64,000 nt of DNA from Sanguinoderma infundibulare (GCA_032821775.1 JAVLRN010000005.1:2728001-2792000), one strand, 5' to 3'; shown: positions 22,357 through 33,895, counted from the first letter of the stretch. Notes: generated by a model from the letters alone, not told the origin. Numbers and translations are program-made.

Positions 22357-23925
22357 TCAGGCCTCTACATTCGAAGCATCTCCCTGTCTCTGACCGACAT
22401 CCAGCAATTCTTCCTCCTCCGCGGGATCGTCGCCTACAAGCCGAAACTCGATAGGCGTAGCAAGCGATTCTATGCCCCCTGCGAACCTCCGGGTGCCATT
22501 GCCATGCTCCCGAAGAGATGGCAAGGAGTTGTCGCCCGACTGCAGCCCCTGCGTGCTCCGGTTGGCTTCCTGGAGGTCAAGAAGGAAGTGCGATACTAGG
22601 ATCACGGTGAAACTGTAAGAGCAGGTCAGCTGAGTTGACGTCGCAGAGGAATTTTGGGGTAACAGGGACAGCGTACGCGTCAACTAGTACAACGAAGTTA
22701 CTTCCTATGGTGAAAGTTCCGGAGATCTATCGATGGAGAATGAGGGCAGGACTCTGGATACCTTCAACAGCCAGCCTTACCGGAAGGACTCTGGAAAGTA
22801 AGACCAATATATTCAGTATCACCAACACGCTGTCCATTCAAGACTAGTGGTTAACAAGGTTCTTGCTTCCGAGGTCCTTGCTCACATGAAGTAAACCATC
22901 CCTGTTCGTGATAATGAGCGGGAATTACATATGTACACAAGACACTTACTAACCATCATAAAGAATAACAGTTCTAAAAGATATGGGTCTCCCAGGAAAC
23001 CTCAAGGCGTCATTTATGTCTGTTTTGGACACAGCTCTCCAAGTTACCAGGATGAGAATTGTTTCTCCAGCAATGGTACATATCTGGTGCATGACGGTGA
23101 CTTCAAAGCATGATCGTATGTTTCTGTTGGAAAATGACACTATCACACTTACCGCTAGTAATGGTCGCGACGTTGAGCTGACGTATTTCTGCCAGGGTGC
23201 GCATAGTAATGACACGCACCTAATGACCAGGTTCAATGGGCTCCTGGCATCACTACCGGCGCATCCAAATCCAGGAATGTATACAGTCCCCATCCTGAAC
23301 GAATACTGAACCTAATTGTAAACGTCATCGACTTTGGGTCCTTGAGTGATTAAGATGGTTGTGTGTCTCACCAAATTGACAACTATCAGTGAACCTCCAA
23401 TAAGGATAAACACGAGCAATGCAACCCCCCGATGTTGACTGAGCGCATATGCACGCAATGCGGAGAAAACTGCCAGGATATGGTTATTATCAGACCGTTG
23501 CCCAGAGTACTACAGCGTTCCCCACCTGCCCCTGGAAGGATTGCAATCAAATCAAGCGCAAGATCTACCCTTGCGATCGCCGCTTGGCTGGTAATGAATG
23601 ACTCCGTTTAACGGACAGTCTGTAAAATCGTCACAGGGAGATAAAGCATACCACTACAATTTGGTCAGTAGAGAAGTTCACTATCCTATAACCGGTTGGA
23701 AATCACCAACCAGTCGGGCAGGCATGACGTCTACGAATATAGGATAAACGAACTCCAACAGGGAGAGATACCGGTTGGCGAAATAGAGCCAAGTCGCCGT
23801 GGTTCGTCGATGCCTGGGGCCCCAGAACATCTGCACCTCCTTGGGAAGCGTGAGGAAGTAGTCGTAAAATATGAGGGCTGCTCGGACGTTAAACGTATAC
23901 AATTTACGCATCCCGGAGAGCATCG
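22357..23925 (-). CDS. DUF6533-type multi-pass membrane protein
   Basis: Agaricomycete-specific family of roughly 300-residue, seven-helix membrane proteins of unknown function, usually in many copies. The order on the minus strand matches the family: ALIFYDYFLTLPKEVQMFWG with ANRYLSLLEFVYPIFVDV (about 23.7-23.9 kb), VFSALRAYALSQHRGVALLV with FILIGGSLIVVNL (about 23.4 kb), CTIAGETILILVTWRAVSKT (about 23.0 kb), VLVILNILVLLSRVLP (about 22.8 kb), and a last exon with VILVSHFLLDLQEANRSTQG ending in an acidic tail at 22357. The pieces sit in different frames separated by plausible short introns. I see no obvious disabling stop, but I could not close every junction. Base composition is more AT-rich than the flanking housekeeping genes. 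Start uncertain (MLSGMRKLYTFNVRAALIFY at 23923 or an upstream exon). Confidence 0.72.
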
Positions 23926-23949
23926 TACCTATAGCGACTAAGTCGCAAC

Positions 23950-24759
23950 AATCCCCAACGAATCTTGTGGTGGAGGCTATCTTTAGCGGTCATCATTCGG
24001 GTAAATCATGTCAGAGAACTCACAAATTGTAAGCTTCGGAGACAAATTTAAGGACCGCCACTTCCGAACTTGTTGGAGAGGACATAGGGATGGCAAAGCT
24101 ACAAGTGTTGGGATCTGAATGGGAGTAATAAACGTAGGTGAGGCTTGAAGCACCCCCTTGTCCGCTCACGCTTTATACGTACCCAAACCCTGTTGGAAAC
24201 ATTTGAAAAGATTCATTAAGGTTGCATGCTGTGCTCACTTCAGCCAGTGTAGCTAGCTACGACGCTAGTTCCGTCCGCTGAATTCAAATTAAGATACCAT
24301 ACTGGTAACAAGGCTACCAACCTCAGCGAATCTGGCGCAGGTAGCACGCTATGTAGATCGTATGACCTGAAAAAAATGCCGCAGGCATATGGTTGGTTTA
24401 TCAGCGAAGAATATACCCAGGCGTCGGGCAGCACACAGCCCATTTGTCTGCACAAACGCTATTTGCAATTTGCTCACCATATTGGGCGACGCACCACTGT
24501 AACGATTAGTTGGCGACGGAAGTCAATGTCTCCCGTCAGAGCCGACATAGCCGGCAGCGCTGCAGTACTGGTCACATCGGATGGTGCTGAAAAGGCAATC
24601 GATATAGGCCGGAAGTGTCGACAATGGCCGCAGCATTGAAGGCGGAGGATACGTCCCCAGAGCAACCGGAGAGGAGGGAGGAGACGCCAGCTGGGCTTCT
24701 GATGAAATTCATGAGGGCCAGTCAACCTTTCTCCGGAGGGGGATGCATACCGAGATAGG
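23950..24759. other. Gene-poor stretch next to the CSN5 relic
   Basis: About 800 AT-richer bases with only short open frames and no recognisable domain. Its right end may contain further decayed sequence from the CSN5 relic beyond the last recognisable motif at about 24.77 kb. Confidence 0.35.
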
Positions 24760-25375
24760 GTTACTGGCTCGGCGTATTCATCCAGTACTTGTTCCACAAC
24801 AGCCCAAGGGCTCAGAATCCAACGACTTAGAAGATCTGCACGTCGAGGGGGTAGTACCGCAGGCGTGTAGTCCTCGGCGTACGTCTGAAACGCACCAATG
24901 TCGATCTTGCGGGCGGCGATCGTGCCGTTGGGCCCTGGGGTCTGTGACGAAGACGACTAACAGGCCTTGGAAAGTCTGATTCTGCATCTGCGTGTTCACG
25001 TCGATTCTAGAAACACTCCTCGTAGCCGTGGTGTGAGTGATACCAGCAAATCGCGTTCTCCAGGCGGGACGCATTGAGACGTGGGTATTGTGTCGAGGAA
25101 CACGAGAAGGCGACAGACGCACCTGTCTAATTCATTGCCCTGAACGTACTGGTCCATGTACTCGATCTACGCGTTCACTCGCGTATCGGTTCCTTGTACT
25201 TGAAGTACGAAGGAGTGGACCATTACTAGGGAACGCCGGACGACCTTCCCTACATGGCTCCCATGATCTCGTATGGTACACTTGCACAGCCTGACACTGA
25301 AAAGATGAGCATACGACCAACCGTGGCAGGACAAGAATAGGGTGTGTACAATCCTGACCAATTCGACTGGGGAGA
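24760..25375 (-). pseudogene. COP9 signalosome subunit 5 (JAMM protease) pseudogene
   Basis: Decayed copy of CSN5/JAB1, the Zn-metalloprotease that removes NEDD8 from cullins. Reading down the minus strand, pieces in changing frames match the family in order: YEIMGAM followed by a stop and a 1-base shift, then SFVLQVQGTDTRVNA ending in another stop, IEYMDQYVQGNELD, ENAICWYHSHHGYEECF with a shift, SRIDVNTQMQNQTFQGLLVV, ARKIDIGAFQTYAEDYTPAV, and LLWNKYWMNTPSQ then a stop. The JAMM His-x-His and Ser-x-x-Asp parts survive but are in different frames. Intron-like sequence remains, for example a GTTGGT...CAG segment between SCHG and the YEIMG exon and a GTGCGT donor after GNELD, so this is a DNA-level duplicate and not a retrocopy. 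The functional CSN5 gene must lie elsewhere. Confidence 0.85.
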
Positions 25376-26254
25376 CCGGGGAGTATCATGGACAACCAAA
25401 AATCAGCCCTTAAGATCTCTTTCTATCAGGGCGAAGGGGTTGCTCCCCGTCCCCCTCCGCATCAACCGCACGCTTTCGAGATTTCCGCTGCACACCCCGC
25501 CTCTGCCGGGGCATTTGTGGGTGAAGAAGCTTGGGTCGTTGCCCGCGCTGGCGCATCCGGGTGTCCGTCGAGGGATTCTTCCTCCTTCCACACGACTTCT
25601 GGCCAATTATGGGTTGATTATGGGGCTACAGAAGATATAAGCGAACCCTCGCGTCATCACCGGGTACGTCTGCAAGTACTACGCATGGCACCGTAAGTGA
25701 GCGCGTGGGATGGGTAACAGTACTCACTCGCGGGTCCATGGGTTCTCGTTGTTTACCCTTGGTCATGAATCGCTGAGCTCGAGGGTTTCTGCGCGTCTTC
25801 TCACTTGATGGATTCAGCAGGAGTTACATACATGGGGAATGGGGCAAGATCTGGCAACCTATACTCCGAGCCGCGTCGCTGATGTTACGCGACGCGTTGA
25901 CAATCCCGTCAGACTCAAACGCGGCTAGACGCCGCTCCGCCCGCGGCTGCGCAGGGCATGGCGCGGCGTGTCCATGGCAAGCGCCGGATGCTGCAGACAT
26001 CCTTCAAACGCTACACAGTCGACAAAAAACAGGTACGTTGATTAGTGGTTCGCAAACTATGCAAAGTTAGCTGTCTATGCGCAAGGAGAATACAAAGTCT
26101 TCCTATCATCCTGGTGGCACCGCACGCTGGGTGTGGAACGTCCCCCCCCCCGGAGAGGGAGTCTTTCTCTTTCTCATTCATTGTCGTCGTCCAAATAACA
26201 TTGTTGAAAGTGCTGAATGACAGCTATGTTTTTATGATTTATTGCGAGACAAGG
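25376..26254. other. Gene-poor stretch between the CSN5 relic and module copy 2
   Basis: A plus-strand frame at 25388-25696 and a minus-strand frame at 25403-25606 overlap without recognisable domains. No repeat or RNA gene was recognised. The region may have been inserted or rearranged with the neighbouring duplications. Confidence 0.35.
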
Positions 26255-26872
26255 AAACATAGAAAAGAGATACTCCGCCCCGATCACCAGCAACCCATGA
26301 TGACTACGCCATTTCGGACCACCAACCCTTCTCCTGCCCAACACGAGGGCGCTTCATTTCCCCGCTCGCTGCAGCCGAAGGCACGCGAACACGAGAAGAG
26401 CATAGAAGGGAGCTTCATCTCCTCGCCCGCTGCAGCCAGAGGCGCGCGACCAAGGCGACGAAGCGGACGGAGGCGTCGACGCAGGTTCTGCAACGGCCGT
26501 CGTCAGATGCGCGAGCTTTGAAATTGTTCGCATGAACACGCTCACCTCGAGAGGCGGCCCAGACATTGAGCCAGGCGCTCTTGAGGACCTTGCGGACGCG
26601 CAGAGGTGGACGTCGTTGGTGATGGTTCCGCCAAAGGCGGCGGCGGACGCGCCGAAGGACATACGGACCGTGGAGGCGCGGGCCACGGTCCACCCGAGAT
26701 GAAGGAGTCCGGAGGATGAGTAGGATGGAACAGGTAGCGCTTCATGGTGGGCGAGTTGGATGGAAGAGGTGAAGGCGCATGCGAGCTGATGATGGTGTGT
26801 GCTAAGGAGGGGTGGACGTCCTGGACGGGTCCTTATACCTCTCGTCGGGCCCGAGGCTGACGTCGTTGGGCT
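26255..26872 (-). repeat. Duplicated ~600-bp module, copy 2, inverted
   Basis: Reverse-complement relative of 16974-17560, about 9 kb away. It keeps the TATA-like box (GGTATAAGGACCCGTCCAGG read on the minus strand), the leader and the ATG at 26745, and it ends with the homologous CGTAGTCATCATGGGTTGCT region followed by AT-rich DNA. Differences are mostly substitutions plus small indels. Both copies retain promoter-like sequence, so each may be transcribed independently. Confidence 0.75.
26542..26745 (-). CDS. Possible small protein of the MKRYLF module, copy 2
   Basis: A 67-codon frame starting MKRYLFHPTHPPDSFISGGP, with a Pro/Ser/Ala-rich remainder ending CLGRLSR at TGA. The first 19 residues match copy 1 with one Arg-to-His change; the rest is in a different frame from copy 1. 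A GTGAGC donor-like site overlaps the stop. No family recognised. The conserved promoter-like upstream region is the main argument for function. Confidence 0.3.
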   Translation of the reverse strand: MKRYLFHPTHPPDSFISGGPWPAPPRSVCPSARPPPPLAEPSPTTSTSARPQGPQERLAQCLGRLSR

Positions 26873-27624
26873 GGTTGCCGGCCCTTCACTGTGCGGCGAT
26901 CTCAAGTGGCTGACGATGTGACGAATCTGTGGCCGATTAAGGCAGTCGGTGTGGTTTGAGGCTTGCCGATCGCAGACCGAACCGAGCAACACGACGGCTA
27001 GCTTCAAGCCAGAGAGTTTCCGAACCACCGCACTCCAACTGGTAAAATCGATGCATTGTCAATGACCTGCGTATATGGGACAGAGACGGAAAAGCTACTA
27101 CGCAGCATCGCGGGCGGGAACGAAAATTCGCCAGACCCCGGGTCTGTCCAAGACCTCAGCCATATGCCGTCCGGCTTCCGTCCGGCTTCCGTCCGGCTCC
27201 TCCTCGCGTCTGCGGCTTGCCTCGATTCCTCGGCCATACACGAACCTCCGTCTCCAATCGTCGGCTCCGCTGGACTCCATGAGGAGAGTAGGTAACCCTC
27301 ATGTTGGCGGGAGAACAGCTTGTGGTCGATAGTACAGTAGTTGACATGACCGTTGGTAGGGAATTCTTGTCTGTTCTGTGTCTCCCTGTGACACACTCTC
27401 GCTAAGATGAACCACCTCAAGGCCGTTGGTTCTGTTGCGTGATGATTTGAAAGGAGTCGAGGTGATTTTATTGTGTGAGGGACCATCCGGGACACTATCT
27501 ACGATAGAGCTACAAGGGGCAGAGCAATGGTCTAGCATGACACATAACCTGCACCCAGCACTCAGCGAGCGTTCCGCTACCGATGATGAAGCATCGACTC
27601 ACCAACTGACACCTTGGCGAGACC
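26873..27624. other. Spacer with a short tandem repeat
   Basis: No convincing gene; a minus-strand frame at 27004-27495 has no domain. A small tandem repeat of about 11 bases (CGTCCGGCTTC, roughly three copies) sits at about 27168-27200. The right end holds the 3' flank of ALKBH1. Confidence 0.45.
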
Positions 27625-29326
27625 CTATTTCGTCTCGTCCACATCCAGCATCGGATCGAAGTCCTTCGGGAAGACCTGTCTGACGTTCACATTGATCCTC
27701 GTCCCGCGAAGGTACTCCTCGTAGATCTCCCAGTCGTGCTCATCGGCGCTCGAAGCATCCGGCCTCTCCAGATGGGGCGGTAGCGTCCCTTCGAGTATTC
27801 TTGGCACGCCTATCCATGGCACGTCCGGTGAGAAATACGGTGGGCTACGTGACAATGCAATACCGACCGTGGTAGGCGCGACGACACGCCGGTCCTGACA
27901 TCATGACAATGTCTCCGGAACGGAGGAGGATGGGCGTGGGCGAATCGTCGCGCGTGAGGCCTCCGATGAGGAAGACTGCTGCACAACCGAGCCTAGAGAA
28001 TGAAAGAAAATAATCATGCAGCAATGGTGAATACTGACATCCGACATATCGAGCGCGAGAGACACTCACGAGATGGAGACCAACGGTGATGTTGCGCATA
28101 TCTCCGAGCGGTCGACGTGTGCCATGAGTGTATCCTAGAGAGACGGTCAGGTTGTCCTGGTCGTCGGTGTGCTCACCGAGGACCTACCTTCGTTTGATAG
28201 AAGTTCACTATTCCCGCGTCCGGCTCTACAATGACGGTTGAGGCACAATCGTACGGTGTCGTCATTACCTGAACCCTTACCGTATGTGTCCTGCCAGTCC
28301 GTCCAATCCGGGCCTGCCTCTCCCCAGTCCATCTGTCCGTCGGCACTGTCACCGAACACCCTCTCCCAGGGAACGCTCTGTACCGCTCGCCTGCACATGT
28401 CCGTGACAAGTCCTGCAATCTCTCCAGGGCCTCTGGAGAAGTCGTACTGCTTTGTGCCCCAGTGGTAGTACCACCCGATATTCGCCCAGCGGAGCTTCGA
28501 GACAAGATTCGACGTTGGGACAGCGCGAAGAGACTGCGAAGGTGGGGCGGGGAGTTTGGGTGTGTTTGCGAGGAACTGGTAGTTTTCTAGACTGGCAGCT
28601 TCGTTCGCGATGAGCTTCCGCGGTCCCGGGGGTTCTGCTTTGATGGGCTGAGTAGGTGTAGATGCATCGGACGCATCTTGGCTTTCTTCAGATGGCGGTT
28701 GAAAGGACGCGCGGGGCACGATCTCTACGTCCTCGCATTCTCCATTCCGCACGCGAAGATACTGGTTCCACAGACCATCTTGCGGGAGGACGTAGTGTGT
28801 GTCGAGATTCGTCTCGTTTGGGTCGCGCGCATGCTCTCGCAGCGCCCATCGCACAAGCCGTCTCTGCTCGTCGTGAGGCACGAAGGATGGCAGCAAGACC
28901 AGGCCTGGTATATTCCACATAAAAAAGGGAGTGTGAAGTGAACACGCACACCTCCTGAAAAACCGCTGCGAACCGCCCACCAGGTGTGCCCGGGAAGATG
29001 TACGCCTTCCTACAGCCTTCTCCGTCGGTCAGCTGGATCTCTCTGCATTCTACCGCATCCGCGCGCCCTTTCCACCCTCCTCGCGAGGTTTCCGCCGCGC
29101 GAAAGGGATCGCTCGATGCAAGATCGAGAACGTCGGAGAGATCTGGAGGGGGAAAGCGCGCCTTGTACTTCTTCTCGGCCGCACGGAATGGCGTCCAGTC
29201 GGCATCGACGTGCTCTGGTCGGTTCCGAGTCGACTTCCAGTGTTTGCGACGCGCCTTCTTGTACGCGGCGCTGTTCGGGTCGTGTATATTCTCAGAAGAG
29301 GGCGTCGTCCCAGCGGCGACCATCAT
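27625..29326 (-). CDS. ALKBH1: AlkB homologue, Fe(II)/2-oxoglutarate dioxygenase (ALKBH1 type)
   Basis: Demethylates nucleic acids; ALKBH1 acts on tRNA and possibly DNA, in nucleus and mitochondria. Start at 29326 (MMVAAGTTPSSENIHDPNSA). Exon 1 ends at 28981 and joins 28904 to read AYIFPGTPGLVLLPSFVPHD. Substrate-region blocks include RWALREHARDPNETNLDTHY and RWANIGWYYHWGTKQYDFSR. The core follows across short exons: EPDAGIVNFYQTK, then DTLMAHVDRSEICATSPLVS with the iron-binding His-x-Asp, GCAAVFLIGGLTRDDSPTPI, and YHGVPRILEG carrying the distal His. RINVNVRQVFPKDFDP supplies the 2-oxoglutarate-binding Arg region. It ends at TAG 27625-27627. All catalytic residues are present. Divergently arranged with LETM1, sharing a spacer of 284 bases. 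Confidence 0.9.
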
Positions 29327-29610
29327 CGTTCGTTCGAGTTCAAGCTTGATGAGCGCGAGTCGCGAGTCGCATGGATCGCGAGTCAAGCGTCGATGGCGAT
29401 TGGCCACGCCCGTCTGAGGCCAAATACAGGCAAACAGCGCTCATTGGGCGTTCCATACATTTCCGAGTGGGGTGCCGTTGCCCCGCGTCATCGTCCGCAC
29501 TTGCCTCCGCTTTTTACTCAAGACCACGCCCGGTACGCTCGACTTGCTGAGGACGACGCAGACGACAGCACTGGCACCCCTTCCCCCACCCGGACCCCGG
29601 CTTCTCTTTC
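29327..29610. promoter_or_regulatory. Divergent promoter between ALKBH1 and LETM1
   Basis: The 284 bases separate the start codons of two genes on opposite strands and must hold both core promoters. No clear TATA box; the LETM1 side is pyrimidine-rich up to its ATG. Inferred from arrangement only. Confidence 0.5.
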
Positions 29611-32032
29611 ATGTCAGTATGGCTCCCGCGCGCGCCGCCCTCGCTTCTCCTGCGCACCTTTAGCCGGCATCCCCACCTACTGGTCAGCGTGCGCACGTAC
29701 GCCGCCGCGGCGTCACAGCACTCGCGCCTCCCTTTACACCCCCTTTACGCACCTGCATCTGGATATGTGAAAAATGGACAGCACGAGTCGAGGAGGGAGG
29801 TGCACTCCTCCCCGGGCCTGCAGGAACCGACTACCACGACGACGACCGGGGACCCAAAGGCGCTCCCGCCAGCACCCAAGGACGATGCGCCGCTCGCGAC
29901 GCGCGTGTGGAAGAAGGTCAAGCACGAGGCGCAGCACTACTGGCACGGCACCAAGCTCCTCGCCGCGGAGGTCCGCATCTCGTCGCGCCTCCAGTGGAAA
30001 CTCCTCCACGGCGAGAGCCTCACGCGGCGAGAACGGAGGCAGGTACGCTACCCCCCGTCGCTTGCGCGCACAGTCGCTGGTTGCGAAAGTTTACTGATGG
30101 GCAATGTTCTACGCGCGTGCAGCTGAGGCGGACAACGCAGGATCTGCTGCGGCTCATCCCCTTCGCCGTCTTCGTCATCGTCCCGTTCATGGAGTTGCTC
30201 ATACCCGTCGTGCTCAAGATGTTTCCTAATGCGCTTCCGTCGACGTTTGAGGACAAGTTCGCTGCTGTAAGTACTTCCAAGCATCCATTGAGGTTTTGCC
30301 TTTGCTGTCGGGATCCACTGTGAAGTGTTGGGCTTCATACGGTGTTTGTGCGAGCACAGTACCCGTTTTGTCCCCCCATGTCGTTCTCAGCGCAGTCGAG
30401 CGGCGTTCATGCGCTTTGCGCAGATGGCCCGAAAAGGCGGCCAACCCAATCATGAAGCCGCAAAGGGCAAGAAATAATATTTCGTCTCTCCACGCCTCTA
30501 CCTGTCATGCGCTTCATATGTTGACTCTGATTCTAGGAAGAGAAGCAGCGCAAGCTGCTCCGTGTCCGCCTTGAGATGGCCAAGTTCCTCCAGGAGACGC
30601 TCCGCGAGTCCGGTCTGAAGGCCAACGCGCACATCGTCGGTAGCGAGGCGTTCAAGGAGTTCTTCCGCAAGGTCCGCTCCACGGGCGAATCCCCCTCGGC
30701 CCAGGACTTGATCAGCGTCGCGCGCCTCTTTGACGACGACCTCACACTCGACAACCTGTCCCGGCCGCAGCTGGTTTCGACGTGTCGGTACATGGCCATC
30801 AACGCGTTTGGCACGGACAACTTCCTCCGCGGGAACATCCGCGCGCGGCTGCTGGCGCTCCGGCGGGACGACGAGATCATCGCGAGGGAGGGCATCGACG
30901 AGCTGAGCACGGCGGAGCTCCAGGCGGCGTGCCAGAGCCGCGGGATTCGGACGTTCGGTGTCTCCCCTGCGCGTCTGCGCGAGGAGCTGGCGACGTGGAT
31001 TGATCTCCATTTGCACAACCGGGTCTCTGGTGTTCTTTTGGTCTTGGCCCGTGCATTCCAGTTCGACAAGAAGCCTGGCGAAGACGAGGACGGCAAGACG
31101 GCTATTATCCGGAGTCTGGAGGCTGTCCTGTGCGGTTTGCCTGACAACCTGGTGAGCTGAGCGCTGGGGTTGATGGAATTGAAACGGTACTCATGTGAGC
31201 GCACAGCTGAACGAGGCGGAGCTGGAGGTGGACGACCAAGCGAGCTACAAGCAGAAGCTTGAGGTGCTGAAGCAACAGGAAGAGCTCATCCAGGACGAAC
31301 AGGAGCAGGAACAGCGGGAGGGGGACGCGCGGCGTGCGAAGAAGGAAGAGGAGGCGCGCCTGGCCGAGTCTCTTCTGCCCGAGTCTGAGCTGGAGCCGGA
31401 GAAGGCGGCGGAGGCGGTGGAAGTCGAGGACGCGCGGATGACGTCGGAGCAGCTGAAGGAGCTGGCAGAGGCGCTTTCGGTTCTGTCCACCAAGTCGTCT
31501 GTGCTCAAGGAGCGCGATGAGCTCCGGGTGTTGATGGAGGAGAACCTGCAGGCGGAGGAGGACCCGAAGTCGCCTTCTGGCGCGCTGACGAAGCGGATCC
31601 GGACTATGCTGGAAAAGATCGACAAGCAGCTGGACGCGTACGACTCGCGCGTGGGGTCGTCACTGCAGATGATCTCGCGGACGCCGGACGACAAGATCTC
31701 GGTCGAGGACCTGGAGAAGGCGCTGGCGGTGATCAAGCACAAGCCGGACGAGGAGGTGGGGCACAGGGTGATCGAGAAGCTGGATGCGGACAAGGACGGG
31801 TTCGTGGAGCTGGAGCACGTTCTCGGGCTGGTTCGCGAGGAAGGACTTGGTACGTGAGCCGACGATTTCGATCAGCGGGAGCAAACCACAGGGACGGGTA
31901 GCTGACAGTGACAACTGACGGGGAACGACGTTGACAGGTACTCTTTTGGACGACGAAGCGGAAAGCTTGATCGGACAGGGACGGGAGATCAAGAACTCGA
32001 AGCCGAGGAAGGAGGATATCGTACAGGAGTAA
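29611..32032 (+). CDS. MDM38: LETM1/Mdm38 mitochondrial inner-membrane protein
   Basis: Inner-membrane protein for mitochondrial K+/H+ exchange, also linked to ribosome docking at the membrane. Exons 29611-30042, 30123-30266, 30537-31151, 31207-31849 and 31938-32032 close in phase to 642 residues. The N-terminus is a likely mitochondrial targeting sequence ([20 protein letters not shown]). The single membrane segment is [20 protein letters not shown], within the LETM1 domain. The ribosome-binding-like part has [40 protein letters not shown] and [20 protein letters not shown]. The C-terminal half is a long charged coiled coil ([20 protein letters not shown]). An EF-hand-like segment, [20 protein letters not shown], lies near the end. 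Length and domain order are normal for fungal LETM1. Confidence 0.93.
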
Positions 32033-32320
32033 TCGGAACCTTGACAGCCCCACTCTACTTACCGATATCGTACAAGCTATATATTACGGGTGCGCCGGGT
32101 ACACAATTGCAACCCTACATAGACTTAGAGCAGCGAGCTTGTTGGACCGGGCGCGTGGAAAGCGGGTGTTGCCTGTCTCGATGGAGCCTCGTGTGCGGGT
32201 CGGCTGAGCGGACGCGTGTCCTGATATGGGCAAAACTCGGTCACATGATGGCAATGAAATGAAGACGCGGTTCGAGTTGCAGCATGTACAGAAAGCCAGA
32301 GCTTGGCAGACGCTGTGCGG

Positions 32321-33895
32321 ATGCAGGTTCAAGACCGACCCAGCTCCAGCCCACAACGCGACCTCTTCTCTCCTGACAGCCACCACCACGACCACCACGA
32401 CCACGACTACGAACGCCGAATGAGCCTCCGCAGGGCCGTCCTCCAACGCATCACCCCGCTCCCCTCCAGGACGCCCTCGCCAAACATCCCGCACGATTGG
32501 CCCCAGTCCCCCCTCGAGGAATCCGATCCGCACCCACACCCGCTCGCATCAGCTATCGAAGAACATCAACATCAACATCTAGTAAGCAGAGCAAAGACCC
32601 CGTACGTGTCTTCCCTTCTTTCCACTTCAAACAATTTTGCCAACCGTTGCAAGGACTCATGCGTCTCTTTCGTGCCACCCGTGCCCGCAGAGAGTTGATG
32701 ACCGCCAATGGCGTCGTGAAGCGATGGCGCGTTAACATCACCGACCATCCTTCCACCCCCACCGAGCTTACAGCCGTCACGAACCTCGCCAGCACCGTCA
32801 AGCGCGACCCCGAGCTCTGGTACGAGGACGGCAACATTATCCTCCTCTGCCACGACACCGCCTTCAGAGTCTATCGCGGCCTTCTCACCAGGCACTCCGT
32901 CATCTTCCGCGATTTGTTTGCCATGGCTCAGCCCTCGAATTCCGAGACGATCGAAACCTGCCCGGTCGTGCACATATCCGACCCTCCGGACGACCTTCGC
33001 CATCTTCTCCGTGCACTCAGCGGCCTTCGCAAGTATGTCCCTTTCCCTCCTCTCTTTCACCCTCCGCCTCTTCCTTGTCCTCCATTTGGTCTCTTGGTCG
33101 CCAATTTTCGCCCCCTCTATTCCCGATCCGTGAACTCAACCGCACCCGTGTCCTGCTAGATTCCCCATCATTCCCGGAGAGCGCATGGAGTTCGCGGAGC
33201 TCGCCGCGCTCGTCCGCATGTCCCACAAATACCACGTCGAGGACGTCCACACCCGGTCCATGCACCACCTCAAGCTCTACTTCACCAACGACCTCTCCAC
33301 CTGGGACTCGGCCGGCGCCGACGGCAACCTCTTCCTCCACATCACGCCCCCCGACGCCATCGCCGCCGTCAACCTCGCCCGTCTCACCCATGCCACCTCC
33401 GTGCTCCCCACCGCGCTCTACCTCTGCTGCCAGCTCGACCAGGAGCTCCAGCTCGGCGTCGAGCGCCCCGACGGCTCCGTCGAACGCCTCGAGCAGGGCG
33501 ACCTCGAGCTCGTCCTCCGCGGCCGCACAGAGCTCGTGCGCGCGAGCACCCGCGGCGCGTGCACGATCTGCAAGCCCGTTGCGAGCGCCCAGTGCGTCAG
33601 CAAGGGGTGCGAGCGCGCCCTCCGCGAGATCCTCAACATGATGCTCGACGGGCTCCAGAAGGACCCGATCGGGGACATCGCCGGCTTCGCCGCCCTCGAC
33701 TCGTGGGAGCACTGGATCGAGGACGTCCTGGAGCTCTGGCCACTGTGCGAGCCGTGCCGCGGAATGCTGCACGCGCGCGACTTGGACGTCCGTAAGGACG
33801 TGTGGAAGCACCTCCCGACGTATATGGCCGTCGCGGTCGAGGACTGGAAAGACCCCACGGCCCCGGCAACGCCTGCAACGATGGCGACGAAGTAG
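32321..33895 (+). CDS. BTB/POZ domain protein with cysteine-rich C-terminus
   Basis: Exons 32321-32601, 32691-33032 and 33160-33895 join through GTACGT-GCAG and GTATGT-CTAG introns to give 452 residues. The BTB domain begins at KRDPELWYEDGNIILLCHDT and continues FRVYRGLLTRHSVIFRDLFA, VVHISDPPDDLRHLLRALSG and ELAALVRMSHKYHVEDVHTR. The distal part has paired cysteines (ACTICK, QCVSKGC, LCEPCRG), a pattern seen in the large Agaricomycete BTB family and possibly metal-binding. The N-terminus has a His/Asp run (SHHHDHHDHDYERR) and is probably disordered. An internal ATG at 32419 is an alternative start. No specific function is known for this expanded family; interaction with Cullin-3 would be speculative. 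Confidence 0.8.

Noticed and set aside
25388..25696. 102-codon plus-strand frame beginning MDNQKSALKISF
   Set aside because: No domain, overlaps another open frame on the opposite strand and adjoins decayed DNA.
26144..26155. Poly-C run in the AT-richer spacer
   Set aside because: A simple homopolymer; no associated structure, and it may be a sequencing-sensitive site.
32553..33060. Antisense frames over the second BTB gene
   Set aside because: The sense strand has a phase-consistent three-exon model with a recognisable BTB domain.
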